64,000 bases of DNA from Pontederia crassipes. Taxonomy: Eukaryota; Streptophyta; Magnoliopsida; Commelinales; Pontederiaceae. Positions 50,401-58,884 of the stretch are shown here, piece after piece. The stretch covers positions 18,169,501-18,233,500 of the forward strand of contig CM060188.1 in the NCBI GenBank assembly GCA_030549335.1, given 5' to 3'. Under the pieces are notes generated by a model. That model did not search any database. It saw nothing but the letters and a program-made list of their open reading frames with translations, and was not told where the DNA came from. The position numbers and the translations under genes are program-made. Each line of letters starts with the position of its first letter. The stretch's first letter is position 1.

Positions 50401-53400
50401 CTCTGTAAGACTTAGTTAGGATTCGTTGCCGCCGCAGCAACCAGGAAAAGAATTTAATTTTAAGAGGGGCCTTGATCCTCCAGACAAGCCTGCAGGCCAA
50501 GAGTAAATCAGCATCAAGGCCAACACCAGAGTTGCCTAATAAGTTGTACACCTCCCTGACAGAGAAAGTGCCATCCTTCCAGCTCAAGGCATCAGCAGTG
50601 TCACTACGGGGGAAATATGAGTTAATTCAGACATCAGCAGAAGGAACTCGTCAAATATCTGGTCAGATAGATTCGTGGAGAAGGTAGGCGACCACGAACC
50701 CTGGCCACAAATGGCAGGTGAAGTCCAATTATCAACAACCTTTGCTTGACGGTTAGCGGCCAGTTGGAACAGCCGAGGGAACATTCATTACAGGGCTCAA
50801 ACCAGACCAGTTATCCTTCCAGAAGAAGAAGTCACGTCCAGTGCCTAGGGAAGGGGGGCCATCTAGCACGCGAGTGCTCCGGTCCGCTCCGTTGTCTCTG
50901 ATGCAAGGCGGCTGGTCACCGGAAATCAGCCTGCCCTCTGGTTCTGCAACGGCCACCCACTGCACCTACGAACAGTTCCGCCGCCATGGCGGCTCCGACG
51001 ACCTCCACCCTCATCCTGCCTTGGTCACCGGAGATCCAACGAGGGGTCGACTTTCTTAGCGACTGCCTTATTGGGGAGATCAGTGGTACTCCGCCGGAGA
51101 TGACGATCCTGCGCTCTGCAATCTTAGCCGCTGTTGGAACCTCACCGCCATTTCACATAAGTCGTGTGTCTTCGACGATGTGGCTTGTTGTTCCGGGCTC
51201 CAATCAGCAACGGGATGCGCTGCTGGCGACACCGACGGCACTGCCGCCGCTCACCCAGATCACCTGGCGGCGTTGGAAGCTCGATGACAGTGCGGTATTG
51301 GCGGCGCCGGGGATCCACCGATCCATTGACATCCTGGGACTGCCACTCCATCTTCAAAGGGCCGAGATTGCTATGGCAGTTGCGCGACATGTCGGGAACC
51401 CCATCGCCATCGCCATTCCGACGGTGGGCTCGCCTGATCTTTCCATTACATCCGTCGAGGTCGAGCTTCGCCCCGGCTGCTGCCTCCCGTCCTCGCTGAA
51501 CCTGTGCGTGGTCGCAAGCACCTTCACCCTCACCCTGCGACCCTCTGCGGGCGCCGCCTCTTGGGCGGAGATCGTCGCCGGCCGGATCACGGCGCCCCAG
51601 CACTCTGCTGGATGGATGACCGCTGGACAGCCTGGCGGCCTGTCGCAACACGTGAGCCGCACACGTGACAGCCGTACACAATTTCAAACCCCTGACCAGC
51701 CCCCTCTGTCACGTGACCCACAACCATGCCCGACCTACACTGCTCAGCCGAACCCGAGCGTTGAACTCCACCAAACACTTGACCCAAACCTCCATCTCCA
51801 CTCAGACTCAGCCTGTTCCCGAGCCCTGTCTGAGCCTGCCCGCGGCACGCGTCCCCTTATCCGTGCACGAACCCATCCCAAGCCCGCGGACCAGACTCTT
51901 CCACCTCCTATCTCCCGCGCTGCCACCCCTACCAGCTCTGGCGGCCCACTGCTGCTCCTCCTCCGACGTAACGCTCTCACTATCACCTTCACTTCCGCCA
52001 CACCTTCTCTCTCGTCTGTTCCGCCTCATCAACCGAAGCAACCTCTGATTCCATTCAAGGCCATTTCACGCCCTGCCCAGCCGCCCAAACCAACACCCTT
52101 GCCGCCACCCATCCTCACCCTCAACCAGACCTATCACCCACCACCATCAGCGGACCACCACGACCAACACCTGGACTCCCCCTTGCTCGGAACAGAGGAA
52201 GGCCGCGACATCAGCTCCACCCGAGTCTACCGCTGCCGCCAACGTCGACACCCCACCCCAGCGTCATCATCTGGCACTGTTCTGACTTGTGCGGCTCCTG
52301 GGGGGCCGCCGGAAACAGGAGATATGGGACTGAATCAGGAGGCCACGGGTCCGCCAGCAGGGAGAACAAAGGAGGAGGTGGCGGACAGGGCTGGTTTCCG
52401 TGCCATCCGTCGTCGTTTCAAACCGCGCATGGACTCGGCCATGAGATTATCCGTACGACGACCACTTCATCGCCTGTTTACCGTCTCACGGATCTGTCCT
52501 AAGCGGAAGGGATTGGGGCACTCAAGCCATGCCAGATCACAGGAGGTAATTGCCACACCAGTGGATGGGGTGTCGGGCCATGCCCGCTCAGAGGAAGGGA
52601 CTGTTTCCTTATGAACGAATCCAGCAGACGACGTACTCTTGGCCGTTATCTTCAGTTGTGGGGTGCTGATGTGGTCCTACTTCAGGAAACCAAGCTTCAG
52701 GAATGTAGTTCTACTGTGTGGGGTGAGATTAGGGGCTCTCGCCTCTCCGAGCATGTTGCTTTGAGCTCTATTGGTCGCTCTGGGGGCTGCATCATTGGTT
52801 GGCATGGGGACTTGTATGATATGGTGGACTCTTGGGTGGACAGGTTCTCTTTATATGTGCACCTGACATTTCGAGCTGATGGAAATTCCTATCTGTTTTC
52901 TTGTGTTTATGGCCTTTGTTCTGCCTCCTTTCGGACCACGCTTTGGGATGAGCTACAGGCAGTTAGATTGATCCTTCCAGAGGCCCGGTGACTTATCGGG
53001 GGCGATTTTAATGTCACCTTGGACATGGATGATCGCCCCATGGCACGTCGTGGGAGGGATGCTGGAGCTGAGGATTTCAGGGATTTCATTGAGACTCACT
53101 CGTTGCTGGACTTCTCACCAACGAATTGCAGATTCACCTAGAGGAGCACGACAGCCCCATCGGCTCGTTCGAGGATTGATCGCTTTCTGGGTTCAGTGGA
53201 GCTGGCTAAGGCACACCAATTGGCGGATGTTCAGGTTTTGGGCAGACCTTTCTCGGATCACACACCCCTTCTGTGGCGGTCCGGGGTGGCCTCTTCTAGG
53301 AGGTCGTGTTTCCGTTTTGAGCGTTCTTGGCTTCTTGAGGATGGTTTTCGGCAGCTTGTGGCAGATCAGTGGCCCAACATTCCACCTTCTGACTCTGCGG

Positions 53401-56400
53401 CCAGGACTCTCGCCACCCGCTTGGCTGGGTTACGCTCTTTTCTTCAGGATCACTGGAGGCACATACGGGAGGATCGACAGAGGTGGAGGAGGGAGGCGCT
53501 TGAGACGATTTCTAGGCTAGACCGGATTGAGGACTCTCACCATCTCACAGAGGCGGAGCTCGCTGATCGCAGGCAGGCTCAGGCGACCATCAGTTATGAG
53601 GACCTAACCTTCATCCAGGTCTCGGCTGGACAGATTCCTTGGCTCCTTGGAGTTGGTGGAGGCGCACCAGCTTGCTGATGTCCAGGCCATGGATCGCCCG
53701 TTTTCGGATCACACGCCCTTTTTGTGGCGGTCTGGGGACGGTCAGCCCCTACGTTCCATTTTCCGGTTTGAGCAGTCATGGCTTGAGGAGGAGGGGTTCA
53801 GACAGGCAGTGGCCGAGCATTGGCACAGTGTTGCGGCCTTTGACTCGGCAGCACGGACGTTCGCTGACAGGCTACACAGTTTGAGGCATTTCCCTCAGGA
53901 CCGCCGGAGACGGATCCGGGCAGCTCGGGATGCTCGCAGGTCCGAGGCTCTGGAGGTCATCGCACAGCTTGACCGAGAGGAGGACTCTCGCCATCTCACG
54001 GAGGATGAGGTGGCCCACCGCAGACGGGCATAGTCGACTATCCAGACGGAGGACAGGTTGGTGGAGATTCAGTGGAGGTAGCGCTCTCGACAGACCTGGA
54101 TTCGGGAGGGCGATGCCAACACTCGTTTCTTCCACCTATACGCGAGCTTGCGACGGCGGGCAAATCGGATTGACTAGTTGGAGGTGATGGGGCAGCAGAT
54201 CACGGGACACCACTGCATCGGGGCCGCCATTACTTCTTTCCACCGGGACTTCTCCAGGCGGCGTCCCCGCCGTCTTGGAGATGGTCTCCCAGGGGTATTT
54301 CTTGTCTTACTGATGATCAGTCTTCGATGTTAGTGCAGACCATTACTGAGGGAGAGGTCACGGATGCGCTCCACGACCTCAACGGCGAGGGATCCCCCGG
54401 TCCCGACGGCTTTCTAGTTTTCTTCTACATGGAGTTCTGGCCTATGGTGAAGGAGGATGTTATGGCGGTGGTTCAGGAGTTCTCCAGCGGGAACCGGGGC
54501 TTTGAGCGCCTGAACCGGTTCCTATTCTTCATGCTGCCGAAGCGCATGCCAACGGACATAATCGAAGACTTCCGGCAGATCGCCCTCTCCAATGCCATCT
54601 ACCTGTTGCTGGCTCGGGTGTTGGCTAATCGGCTCCGGGAGGTGCTTCCGGACCTCATCCACCCTGCTCAGTCGGCCTTCATCCAGGGCAGATCCATCAC
54701 AGACAGCTTCTCCATGGCTTCGGAGATTCTGGCGCAGTGGCGTCGCGACGGTCGCCGGGCCTTTCTCTGGAAGGTCGACTTCTCCAAAGCTTATGACTCT
54801 CTCTCATGGCCCTTCCTTTGGTACTCATTGCAGGTGAGGGGCTTCCCAACGACCTGGATTGCTTGGATGAAGCGATGTATTACCACCGCTTCTTTCTCGG
54901 TCTTGGTCAACGGGTCGATGGCTGGGGGCTGGGTGCAGCCACAGCGCAGCGCCCGACGGGGGTGTCCTCTGGCACCCATGCTATTCACGCCGGCGGTGGA
55001 CGGCCTCGCCAGATGCACTCAGGAGGCATGCTCGGCCGGCCTGTTTGGTGGCTTCGCTGGCGGGCTGGTGCCTCTGCTGCAGTACGCAAATGACACTATC
55101 TTCTTCATCGAGGGGTCAGAGGTGGAGGCCAGACGGGTGGCCATTCTGGTGGAGCTCTTTGGCGTGACTTCCGGCCTTGAGATCAACCATGCCAAATCTT
55201 CTTTCATTCCTTTTGGCATGGTGATGGAGGAGGCCGTGCGCTGCGCGGCTGAGTTGCGTACACCTGTTGGGGACTTACCTATCACCTACCTTGGACTCCC
55301 TCTCAGATCGACATATTTCATCCAGGAGGTTATTGAGCAGCTCGAACATCGCCTACGAGGCTGGAGTTCTCGTCTCTTATCCAACGGAGGTCGCTTGGTC
55401 CTGCTCCGATCTGTTCTTTCGTCTCTCCCGACGTATTTCATGTCAGTGCTCCACATGCCGGCACAGGTATTATCACGGATTGACTTTTTTAGATGCAGGT
55501 TCTTTTGGCAGGGATGCAGCCCTGCACGTCGGGTTCACATGGTGGCCTGGTCTTCCATATGTAGGCCCACCTCTCAGGGCAGTTTGGGCGTTCGTGACCT
55601 TCGATGCACCAACTGGGCACTCCTTGCCCGGTGGGTGGGTCGGATTATGGGGCCCGAAGATAGTTTATGGAAGGAAGTTTTCGTCACATGCTATGGCCGG
55701 GATCTCTCATGGACTACTAGGCCTACCGTACCCCGGAGCGCCTCCTCCTTTTGGAAAGGGGTGGCGGCTCTTTTTCCTCTGCTGCGGTCTTTTATAATTC
55801 CATCCCTTGGCTCTGGGGATGGTGGCATGAGTAGCTTCCCACGGTTACATGCTCTAGCAGCTCATCCTGACGCGTCTGTGGCTCAGTGTTGGTCTCAGAT
55901 GGGAGACGCGGGGACCGGCTCGTGGACTCCCCTTTTCGGGTCCCCTCTTTCTGATCAGTGGATTTCGGACCTACTGGCGCTTCATCAGAGGATTGCTCCT
56001 TTTCGCCCACATTCTACACGGTTGGATGGCTGGATATGGGTATCGGATTCTTTCTCGGCACACAGCATCTATCTTCGACTCCTCCCAGCCACCACTGACT
56101 CAGATGATTTCAGAGCAGATTGCAGACTCATTTGGCGTTCTCATGTGCCACTGAAAGTCAAGGTTTTTGCTTGGCTTCTGCGGCGGGAGCGGATTCTCAC
56201 CAGAGTTTATAGGGCGCGGTGGGCGCCGCAGGCAGACTTGTGTCTTATGTGGCGAGGTGGAGGAGGATGTCGCCCACCTCTTTTTCAGTTGCCGAGTATC
56301 TCGACAGGCTTGGTCCAGGACGAGCAGCATGGGCGGCATTCCCTTGTCGCCAGATGATTTATGGCGTTCTATGAGGGATCGGCGTAGACAGAGCCTGGAT

Positions 56401-58815
56401 TGGAGACCTTCGATGGCGTCCTTTCTGGCCGGTGCCTGGGCCATTTGGCTTCGCAACCGTGTCATTTTTTGTGGGGAGAGATGTCAGGTGGATAAGATTG
56501 TACATCACATGTTTTCTCTTCTTCGGAATTGGGGGATTTTACTAGCATCTTTTTGTCTTGGAGAGCTTCGCTCTCTGCTGGAGAGCTTCGCTCTCTGCTG
56601 GAGAGCTTCGCTCTCTGCTGGAGAGCTTCGCTCTCTGCTGGAGAGCTTCGCTCTTGTACATGATGTTTTCTCCTTGATGATATATATACATGGATGACAA
56701 CCAAACTGGTGGTAATCCTTTCCCTTCTCAAAAAAAATTATTTTCCAATAATATGATAACTGTGAAATTGAACTATGTAGCTAACAGTTAGATTGTTTTT
56801 CAGTAAAAAAAGAACTCATATCATTTTCCTGTAGAAAAAAAAAACAGCTAGATTCAATTTCCAAAGAAACAGTTAGTTTCCAGCTCCAAATGGCAAAAGA
56901 TAACCTCGAACTAGAGCGAGCATAATAAACATGTTTGATAATAACTTGCAGATATCTTTAAAAAGATAAAATGCCTTTCAAAAATGTAAAAAAATGTTTT
57001 TTGTGCATGCAAATGGAAAAGGTAAAACCTCAATAATGTTAGCATGAAATACAATTTTCATAGATGGTGATGATGACTTCATCGTGTTATAGTACAACTT
57101 TGCGAGCGCCTCTTTTTAGAGATTTTAAGAAAACTTTTTTTAAGGGAACTTTGAGAAAGTTAAAAAGAGACGGTAGAATCTTACCATTTTCTCCTCATTA
57201 GATATGAAGACAACAAAAAGATCAACAGCCTTTGTATCAGCAATCCCGATCTCACAAAGCTTCTTACACAGGAAGTATACATTCTCCTCACTATCAAAAC
57301 ATACCTACTTAGGGTCATTGGTTGAATTATTGTCTTTTACAAGATAAAAAAGGCAGCAAACAGCTCCATTTCATTCAAATCAATATACAGATGTTTGGGG
57401 TTCTCAAGCTTGCTGAATAATGTGAAAAGAGAGCCTTGGATGTAAAGAGGATGAATTATTCTTTATGCATGAACACAAAATGTGAATTCTAAATGTAATA
57501 AACAGACAAAATTTCTTCAAACAGATTTCTGCCAATAGATTATTTTAAAGCATCCAGAAAAATGTTCAAACCAAACCTAATTTACACATTTTTTATATAT
57601 CATAAACTTTAGAACATGTCCACAATACAAGTGAATATCTTTTTGAGAAAGAAGTATGGTGAAAATATGGATATTTTGGATACAAAAGGAAAGAGAATTT
57701 GGAATTCGGTTGAGGTCAAGGAAAAGTTAACGTTTTAAGATTGCTTATAGAATTCACCAAAACATAAAAATAGATGACTAATACAGAAATTTCAAATTAT
57801 GTGAACATGAAAAAAGGAGAGGAAGGTACATATAGTTTATTTTCAATTGAGAACATGAAGAAGATTTCGTTTATAGTGCTACATGTTAAATAAAAAACGA
57901 AAAGCAATACTATGTAGTACACTTTTTTATCCAATATGCAGTGTACTTACTCAATTACTTGTAGGCATTCGTAGCCAACCTAAAATATTATGGGATTATA
58001 GCAGCTTTGAGCTGACAAAAATCTATCTATTAAATAGGCCCGTTTTTTTGTATAACATAGTTTAGTCACAAGAATGCCAAGAATAAGAAAAGCCATAAAA
58101 AGAACAGATTGTGTGCAATTCTTGATCGGTCTAGAAAAATATGTGTCCCAACCAAGCAATGCTCAAAATTATCCTTTCCTAATTGTAATCCGTCCAACCA
58201 AGATGGCGCAAAGGGTGTTTATTAACACGCAAACTACATACGCCACTAGAATGAATAGTTTTGAATCCAAATTCCACCCTTCTGAAGGACGGGGGAAAAG
58301 GGGATAAAATGCGAATAGGAATGGCATCATGTACTAAAGAATGAATGAGAGATTTTTATTCTTTGGCAATTTACATCAAACGAAAAATTCGCACACGTGT
58401 TTCTTTTTAACTCCTCGTCCAACTCGGAAACTAGAAATAACTGTGTAATCTTTATCCTGCCGACGGTATTCAGAATCCTAACTTGAGCCACGTTCCACAC
58501 TACCAAAATGCGTCACGCTCAAGCAATCATTTTTTTTTAAATGTAGATTTCAAAGGACGCCCAAAAATTAAGAGCTGCTCTTCTTCACCTAGTTGGTGTA
58601 TATTTCTGCACTTACCAGTAGAAAGGAGTGTGGGTGAACGTCGAGGCATCGACGACGACTGGATGGTGGGACAAGGTCGACCGGGCAAGCAGCATCGTAT
58701 GCAGGTTGCCACTGTCACTGCTGCCTCCGTCGCCGTCGCCGTCGCCGTCGCCTAGTTGACGTTCGTGAAGAGCTGCATCGCGGCCGATGGAGACGTCGCT
58801 GTCGCAGGCGGACAT
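38428..58815 (-). CDS. NTAQ1: Protein N-terminal glutamine amidohydrolase, 6 exons with a 15.7-kb intron
   Basis: Deamidates N-terminal Gln to Glu in the Arg/N-degron pathway, preparing proteins for arginylation and degradation. Exons: 58,616-58,815 (or from ATG 58,695); 57,185-57,290; 41,385-41,462; 41,128-41,255; 39,869-39,993; 38,428-38,585. Each border fits GT-AG and every phase joins. The ATG at 58,695 gives 224 aa, close to the family's ~220; 58,815 gives 264 aa with a GD-repeat head. Signature pieces: [74 protein letters not shown] and [10 protein letters not shown]. The catalytic Cys codon is split by intron 1 (TG/T). His is in exon 3 (WDYHV) and Asp in exon 4 (VWDMD). Intron 2 is packed with transposons and plastid DNA. 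A SINE abuts the exon 5 donor. Frames are intact, so I favour a functional gene. Confidence 0.88.
39740..39864 (-). mobile_element. 5'-truncated SINE abutting the NTAQ1 exon 5 splice donor
   Basis: About 125 bp of the SINE with TTG tail. The 16-bp TSD ATACCTTCAGCAACAA occurs at 39,724-39,739 and 39,865-39,880. In the gene sense the TSD reads TTGTTGCTGAAG/GTAT, so it contains the last 12 exon bases and the donor. A 21-22 bp internal duplication (GATCCATACGACGCCATCGT) is present. Reading through the SINE meets TAA at 39,765. Confidence 0.92.
42399..42690 (-). mobile_element. LINE ORF2 C-terminal fragment with poly(A)
   Basis: A T-run (42,398-42,425) is the poly(A) tail on the minus strand. The minus frame reads [20 protein letters not shown] and [11 protein letters not shown], aligned with the end of the plus-strand LINE at 56.4 kb ([20 protein letters not shown]). 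Truncated at its 5' end, where plastid rrn23 sequence begins almost immediately. Confidence 0.85.
42694..42898 (+). pseudogene. rrn23: Plastid 23S rRNA fragment (NUPT)
   Basis: Matches the plastid 23S rRNA middle portion, with GATAAGCTTCATCGTCGAGA, GACCGCTCAGTGATAAAGGA, GAGTGCGTAATAGCTCACTG and GAACGGGGCTAAGCGATCTG. From memory of the plastid gene, the differences are C-to-T or G-to-A (for example CAGTCCGG for CAGCCCGG) plus about 10 bases missing near 42,788. It is not a functional rRNA; the protein frame across it is accidental. Confidence 0.85.
42950..43306 (+). pseudogene. ycf2: Plastid ycf2 fragment (NUPT)
   Basis: From 43,091 the frame reads [20 protein letters not shown], then [20 protein letters not shown] and [13 protein letters not shown], the C-terminal third of plastid Ycf2. 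The match stops at 43,306. The preceding 140 bp are in frame but I do not recognise them as Ycf2. They may be another plastid piece. Confidence 0.85.
43356..43428 (-). pseudogene. rps7: Plastid rps7 start plus leader, left arm
   Basis: The minus strand starts ATG at 43,382 and reads MSRRGTAEE, the N-terminus of plastid ribosomal protein S7, then leaves the gene. The bases upstream of that ATG (43,383-43,428) recur on the plus strand at 43,858-43,902. Part of a scrambled inverted structure. Confidence 0.75.
43429..43531 (-). pseudogene. ycf2: Plastid ycf2 piece between two rps7 pieces
   Basis: The minus frame reads [20 protein letters not shown] then LVNKDRFF, a recognisable segment of Ycf2 from a distant part of that gene compared with 43.1 kb. 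It separates the rps7 C-terminal and N-terminal pieces on the left arm only. Confidence 0.8.
43532..43622 (-). pseudogene. rps7: Plastid rps7 C-terminal piece, left arm
   Basis: The minus strand reads [16 protein letters not shown] followed by a damaged continuation to MAFKLSS, as in S7. It mirrors 43,767-43,858. Confidence 0.8.
43623..43766 (-). pseudogene. ycf2: Plastid ycf2 piece at the centre of the inverted structure
   Basis: The minus frame reads [20 protein letters not shown] and [12 protein letters not shown], a third Ycf2 segment. It joins directly in frame to the rps7 piece on its minus-strand downstream side. Confidence 0.8.
43767..43945 (+). pseudogene. rps7: Plastid rps7 C-terminal piece joined to an rps7 start, right arm
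   Basis: The plus strand reads [20 protein letters not shown], a stop, then NMAFKLSS. Next comes the leader repeat and ATG 43,903 with [16 protein letters not shown]. The order (C-terminus before N-terminus) shows that the plastid pieces were joined out of order. Confidence 0.8.
44083..44151 (+). pseudogene. rpl23: Plastid rpl23 fragment (NUPT)
   Basis: [12 protein letters not shown], a stop, then [10 protein letters not shown] matches ribosomal protein L23. The stop is TAG where the family has TGG (Trp). About 23 codons only. The 130 bp before it are unassigned. Confidence 0.8.
44285..44460 (+). pseudogene. ndhF: Plastid spacer piece joined to ndhF fragment (NUPT)
   Basis: 44,385-44,460 reads [20 protein letters not shown] then TGSFE, a membrane segment of NADH dehydrogenase-like subunit NdhF. 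The preceding 100 bp (with GGCAATCACTCGTTCTTAAA) resemble, from memory, the plastid rps12-trnV spacer, which is less certain. Confidence 0.75.
44547..45038 (+). pseudogene. Ty1/copia pol fragment (integrase end to RT linker)
   Basis: Reads [20 protein letters not shown] then YRCYNP and [14 protein letters not shown], the conserved end of copia integrase. A Pro/Ser-rich linker with PPLRVYNRR follows, and [10 protein letters not shown] just before where reverse transcriptase would begin. The frame stops there and no RT is found. This is a short fragment adjoining the plastid insertion. Confidence 0.85.
45219..47113 (+). mobile_element. LINE A, ORF1-only remnant
   Basis: GC-rich island in AT-rich DNA. 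It contains an ORF1-like reading frame from 45,306 and, after frameshifts, a C-terminal part ending at 47,113. A 21-C run sits at 46,701-46,721. ORF1 is homologous to that of LINE B at 51 kb but clearly diverged. No endonuclease or reverse transcriptase follows, so the 3' part is lost. Confidence 0.7.
45306..46535 (+). pseudogene. LINE ORF1 (zinc-knuckle RNA-binding protein)
   Basis: The 409-codon frame has two zinc knuckles, [14 protein letters not shown] and [15 protein letters not shown] globular part follows with [20 protein letters not shown], then [15 protein letters not shown] and [10 protein letters not shown]. The rest is a Pro/Ser/Thr-rich tail. In plant LINEs, ORF1 binds the element RNA and forms the ribonucleoprotein. 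The frame is lost after 46,535, while homologous sequence ([10 protein letters not shown] near 46,998) continues in another frame. Confidence 0.75.
47268..47735 (+). mobile_element. LTR-like segment with four 52-bp repeats
   Basis: It begins TGTTAGGAGTCCTAATGC. AGGAGTCCTAATGCTGATAG repeats at 47,271, 47,323, 47,375 and 47,427 (exact 52-bp period), followed by a degenerate unit. A TATA-like stretch (CCATATATATTGG near 47,592) follows. Layout resembles a copia LTR with repeats in its U3 region. The right end is not defined. An in-frame start at 47,891 ([13 protein letters not shown]) could be an eroded gag. Confidence 0.5.
47736..48575. other. No gene recognised
   Basis: AT-rich and intron-like in its right half, leading to the splice acceptor of the endo-beta-mannosidase exon at 48,576. 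The expected first exon of that gene was not found here. Confidence 0.45.
48576..49221 (+). pseudogene. Two exons of mannosylglycoprotein endo-beta-mannosidase
   Basis: GH2-family plant enzyme that cuts mannose-beta-1,4-GlcNAc bonds in N-glycans. Exon 48,576-48,714 reads [20 protein letters not shown] then [19 protein letters not shown]. Exon 48,994-49,221 reads [34 protein letters not shown] and [11 protein letters not shown]. Both have clean AG/GT borders and matching phase, without stops. These are the second and third parts of the N-terminal sugar-binding domain. Neither the first exon nor the catalytic barrel is in the window. The pair lies inside NTAQ1 intron 2 on the opposite strand, so it is most likely a captured or duplicated gene fragment. 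Confidence 0.85.
49222..49911. other. Intron-like flank, no gene
   Basis: AT-rich sequence after the second mannosidase exon. No further mannosidase exon is visible before the LINE tail at 49,912. Confidence 0.5.
49912..50845 (-). mobile_element. 5'-truncated LINE, ORF2 C-terminus
   Basis: Poly(A) tail on the minus strand (T-run 49,912-49,922). Reading from about 50,845 downward: [20 protein letters not shown], then the last ORF2 domain [42 protein letters not shown] and the zinc motif [18 protein letters not shown]. The 3' end matches the 48-bp insertion at 33.8 kb. A different subfamily from LINE B, which abuts it head to head. Confidence 0.85.
50830..52614 (+). pseudogene. LINE B ORF1
   Basis: The frame is open from 50,902 to the stop at 52,612-52,614. 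Upstream in the same frame are zinc-knuckle remnants ([12 protein letters not shown], then RCL, a TGA at 50,899, [11 protein letters not shown]). The ATG at 50,986 begins a 542-codon stretch: [57 protein letters not shown] and [11 protein letters not shown], then a long Pro-rich tail. It aligns with LINE A ORF1 through the globular part. The stop TGA overlaps the ORF2 ATG. Confidence 0.8.
52611..53193 (+). pseudogene. LINE B ORF2, endonuclease domain
   Basis: Apurinic-type endonuclease that nicks the target. Motifs: VVLLQETKL with the metal-binding Glu; [11 protein letters not shown] with Asp and Asn; SRIDRFLGS; and SDHTP about 53,258, just beyond. In-frame stops at 52,989 (TGA before LIGGDF) and 53,139 (TAG in FT-stop-RS, where the family has FTWRS) each fit a TGG Trp changed by one G-to-A. 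The start ATG 52,611 overlaps the ORF1 stop. Confidence 0.85.
53196..54033 (+). repeat. Diverged tandem duplication within LINE B ORF2
   Basis: Two successive copies of the end of the endonuclease plus linker. First (about 53,196-53,640): [65 protein letters not shown]. Second (about 53,647-54,033): [64 protein letters not shown]. Similarity is partial, so they come from two different LINE lineages or an old duplication. The frame shifts between them. Confidence 0.85.
54048..56230 (+). pseudogene. LINE B ORF2, reverse transcriptase domain
   Basis: Preceded by the linker motif [20 protein letters not shown] near 54,100. From 54,327: [57 protein letters not shown], motif [25 protein letters not shown], then [14 protein letters not shown] where the active site is normally YADD, and ITYLGLPL. 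Motif C thus has Asn for the first catalytic Asp, which should abolish polymerisation. The long frame (to 56,357) leaves the protein near 56,230, where the homology moves to another frame. Confidence 0.88.
56167..56697 (+). pseudogene. LINE B ORF2, C-terminal zinc domain
   Basis: In the next frame: [18 protein letters not shown] (zf-RVT-type Cys/His motif), [35 protein letters not shown]. Then the frame runs through a 20-bp tandem repeat ([13 protein letters not shown] peptides) and ends at 56,697. The start given is that of the open frame; homology begins near 56,235. Confidence 0.85.
56561..56653 (+). repeat. 20-bp tandem repeat, 4.7 copies, near the LINE 3' end
   Basis: GAGAGCTTCGCTCTCTGCTG occurs four times plus a partial unit. 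In the second copy of this region (61,737-61,769) there are only 1.7 units, a difference of exactly 60 bp. Confidence 0.97.
58727..58755. repeat. (GCCGTC)n hexanucleotide repeat in NTAQ1 exon 1
   Basis: Codes for alternating Gly-Asp in the 5' part of exon 1 if translation starts at 58,815; it is 5' UTR if it starts at 58,695. The same length is found in the second copy. Confidence 0.85.
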
Positions 58816-58884
58816 CGCAGGCAGGGCGGGGGGCACTTGGGGGGATTACTGCCAGTGGGGGAGCTTTCCGATTCCCGCTGAGCG

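Larger units (their letters stand above)
50830..56735 (+). mobile_element. LINE B, nearly complete non-LTR retrotransposon (inactive)
   Basis: Plant L1-type element. In order it has zinc knuckles, ORF1, apurinic endonuclease, a linker, reverse transcriptase, the C-terminal zinc domain, a 20-bp tandem repeat and a 3' end with GGTGGTAATCCTTTCCCTTC and A-tail at about 56,728-56,736. Stops at 50,899, 52,989 and 53,139, a duplicated linker, frameshifts and a changed RT active site make it inactive. The 5' end is truncated or fused to the neighbouring LINE near 50,840. Confidence 0.9.
56278..58884. repeat. Large direct duplication, copy 1
   Basis: Matches 61,454-64,000 essentially base for base wherever I compared, with an offset of 5,176 before and 5,116 after the 20-bp repeat. 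Contains the LINE B 3' end and NTAQ1 exons 2 and 1 with their promoter side. The match begins inside the LINE ORF2 at CTCTTTTTCAGTTGCCGAG; position 56,277 is the first mismatch to the left. Confidence 0.97.
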
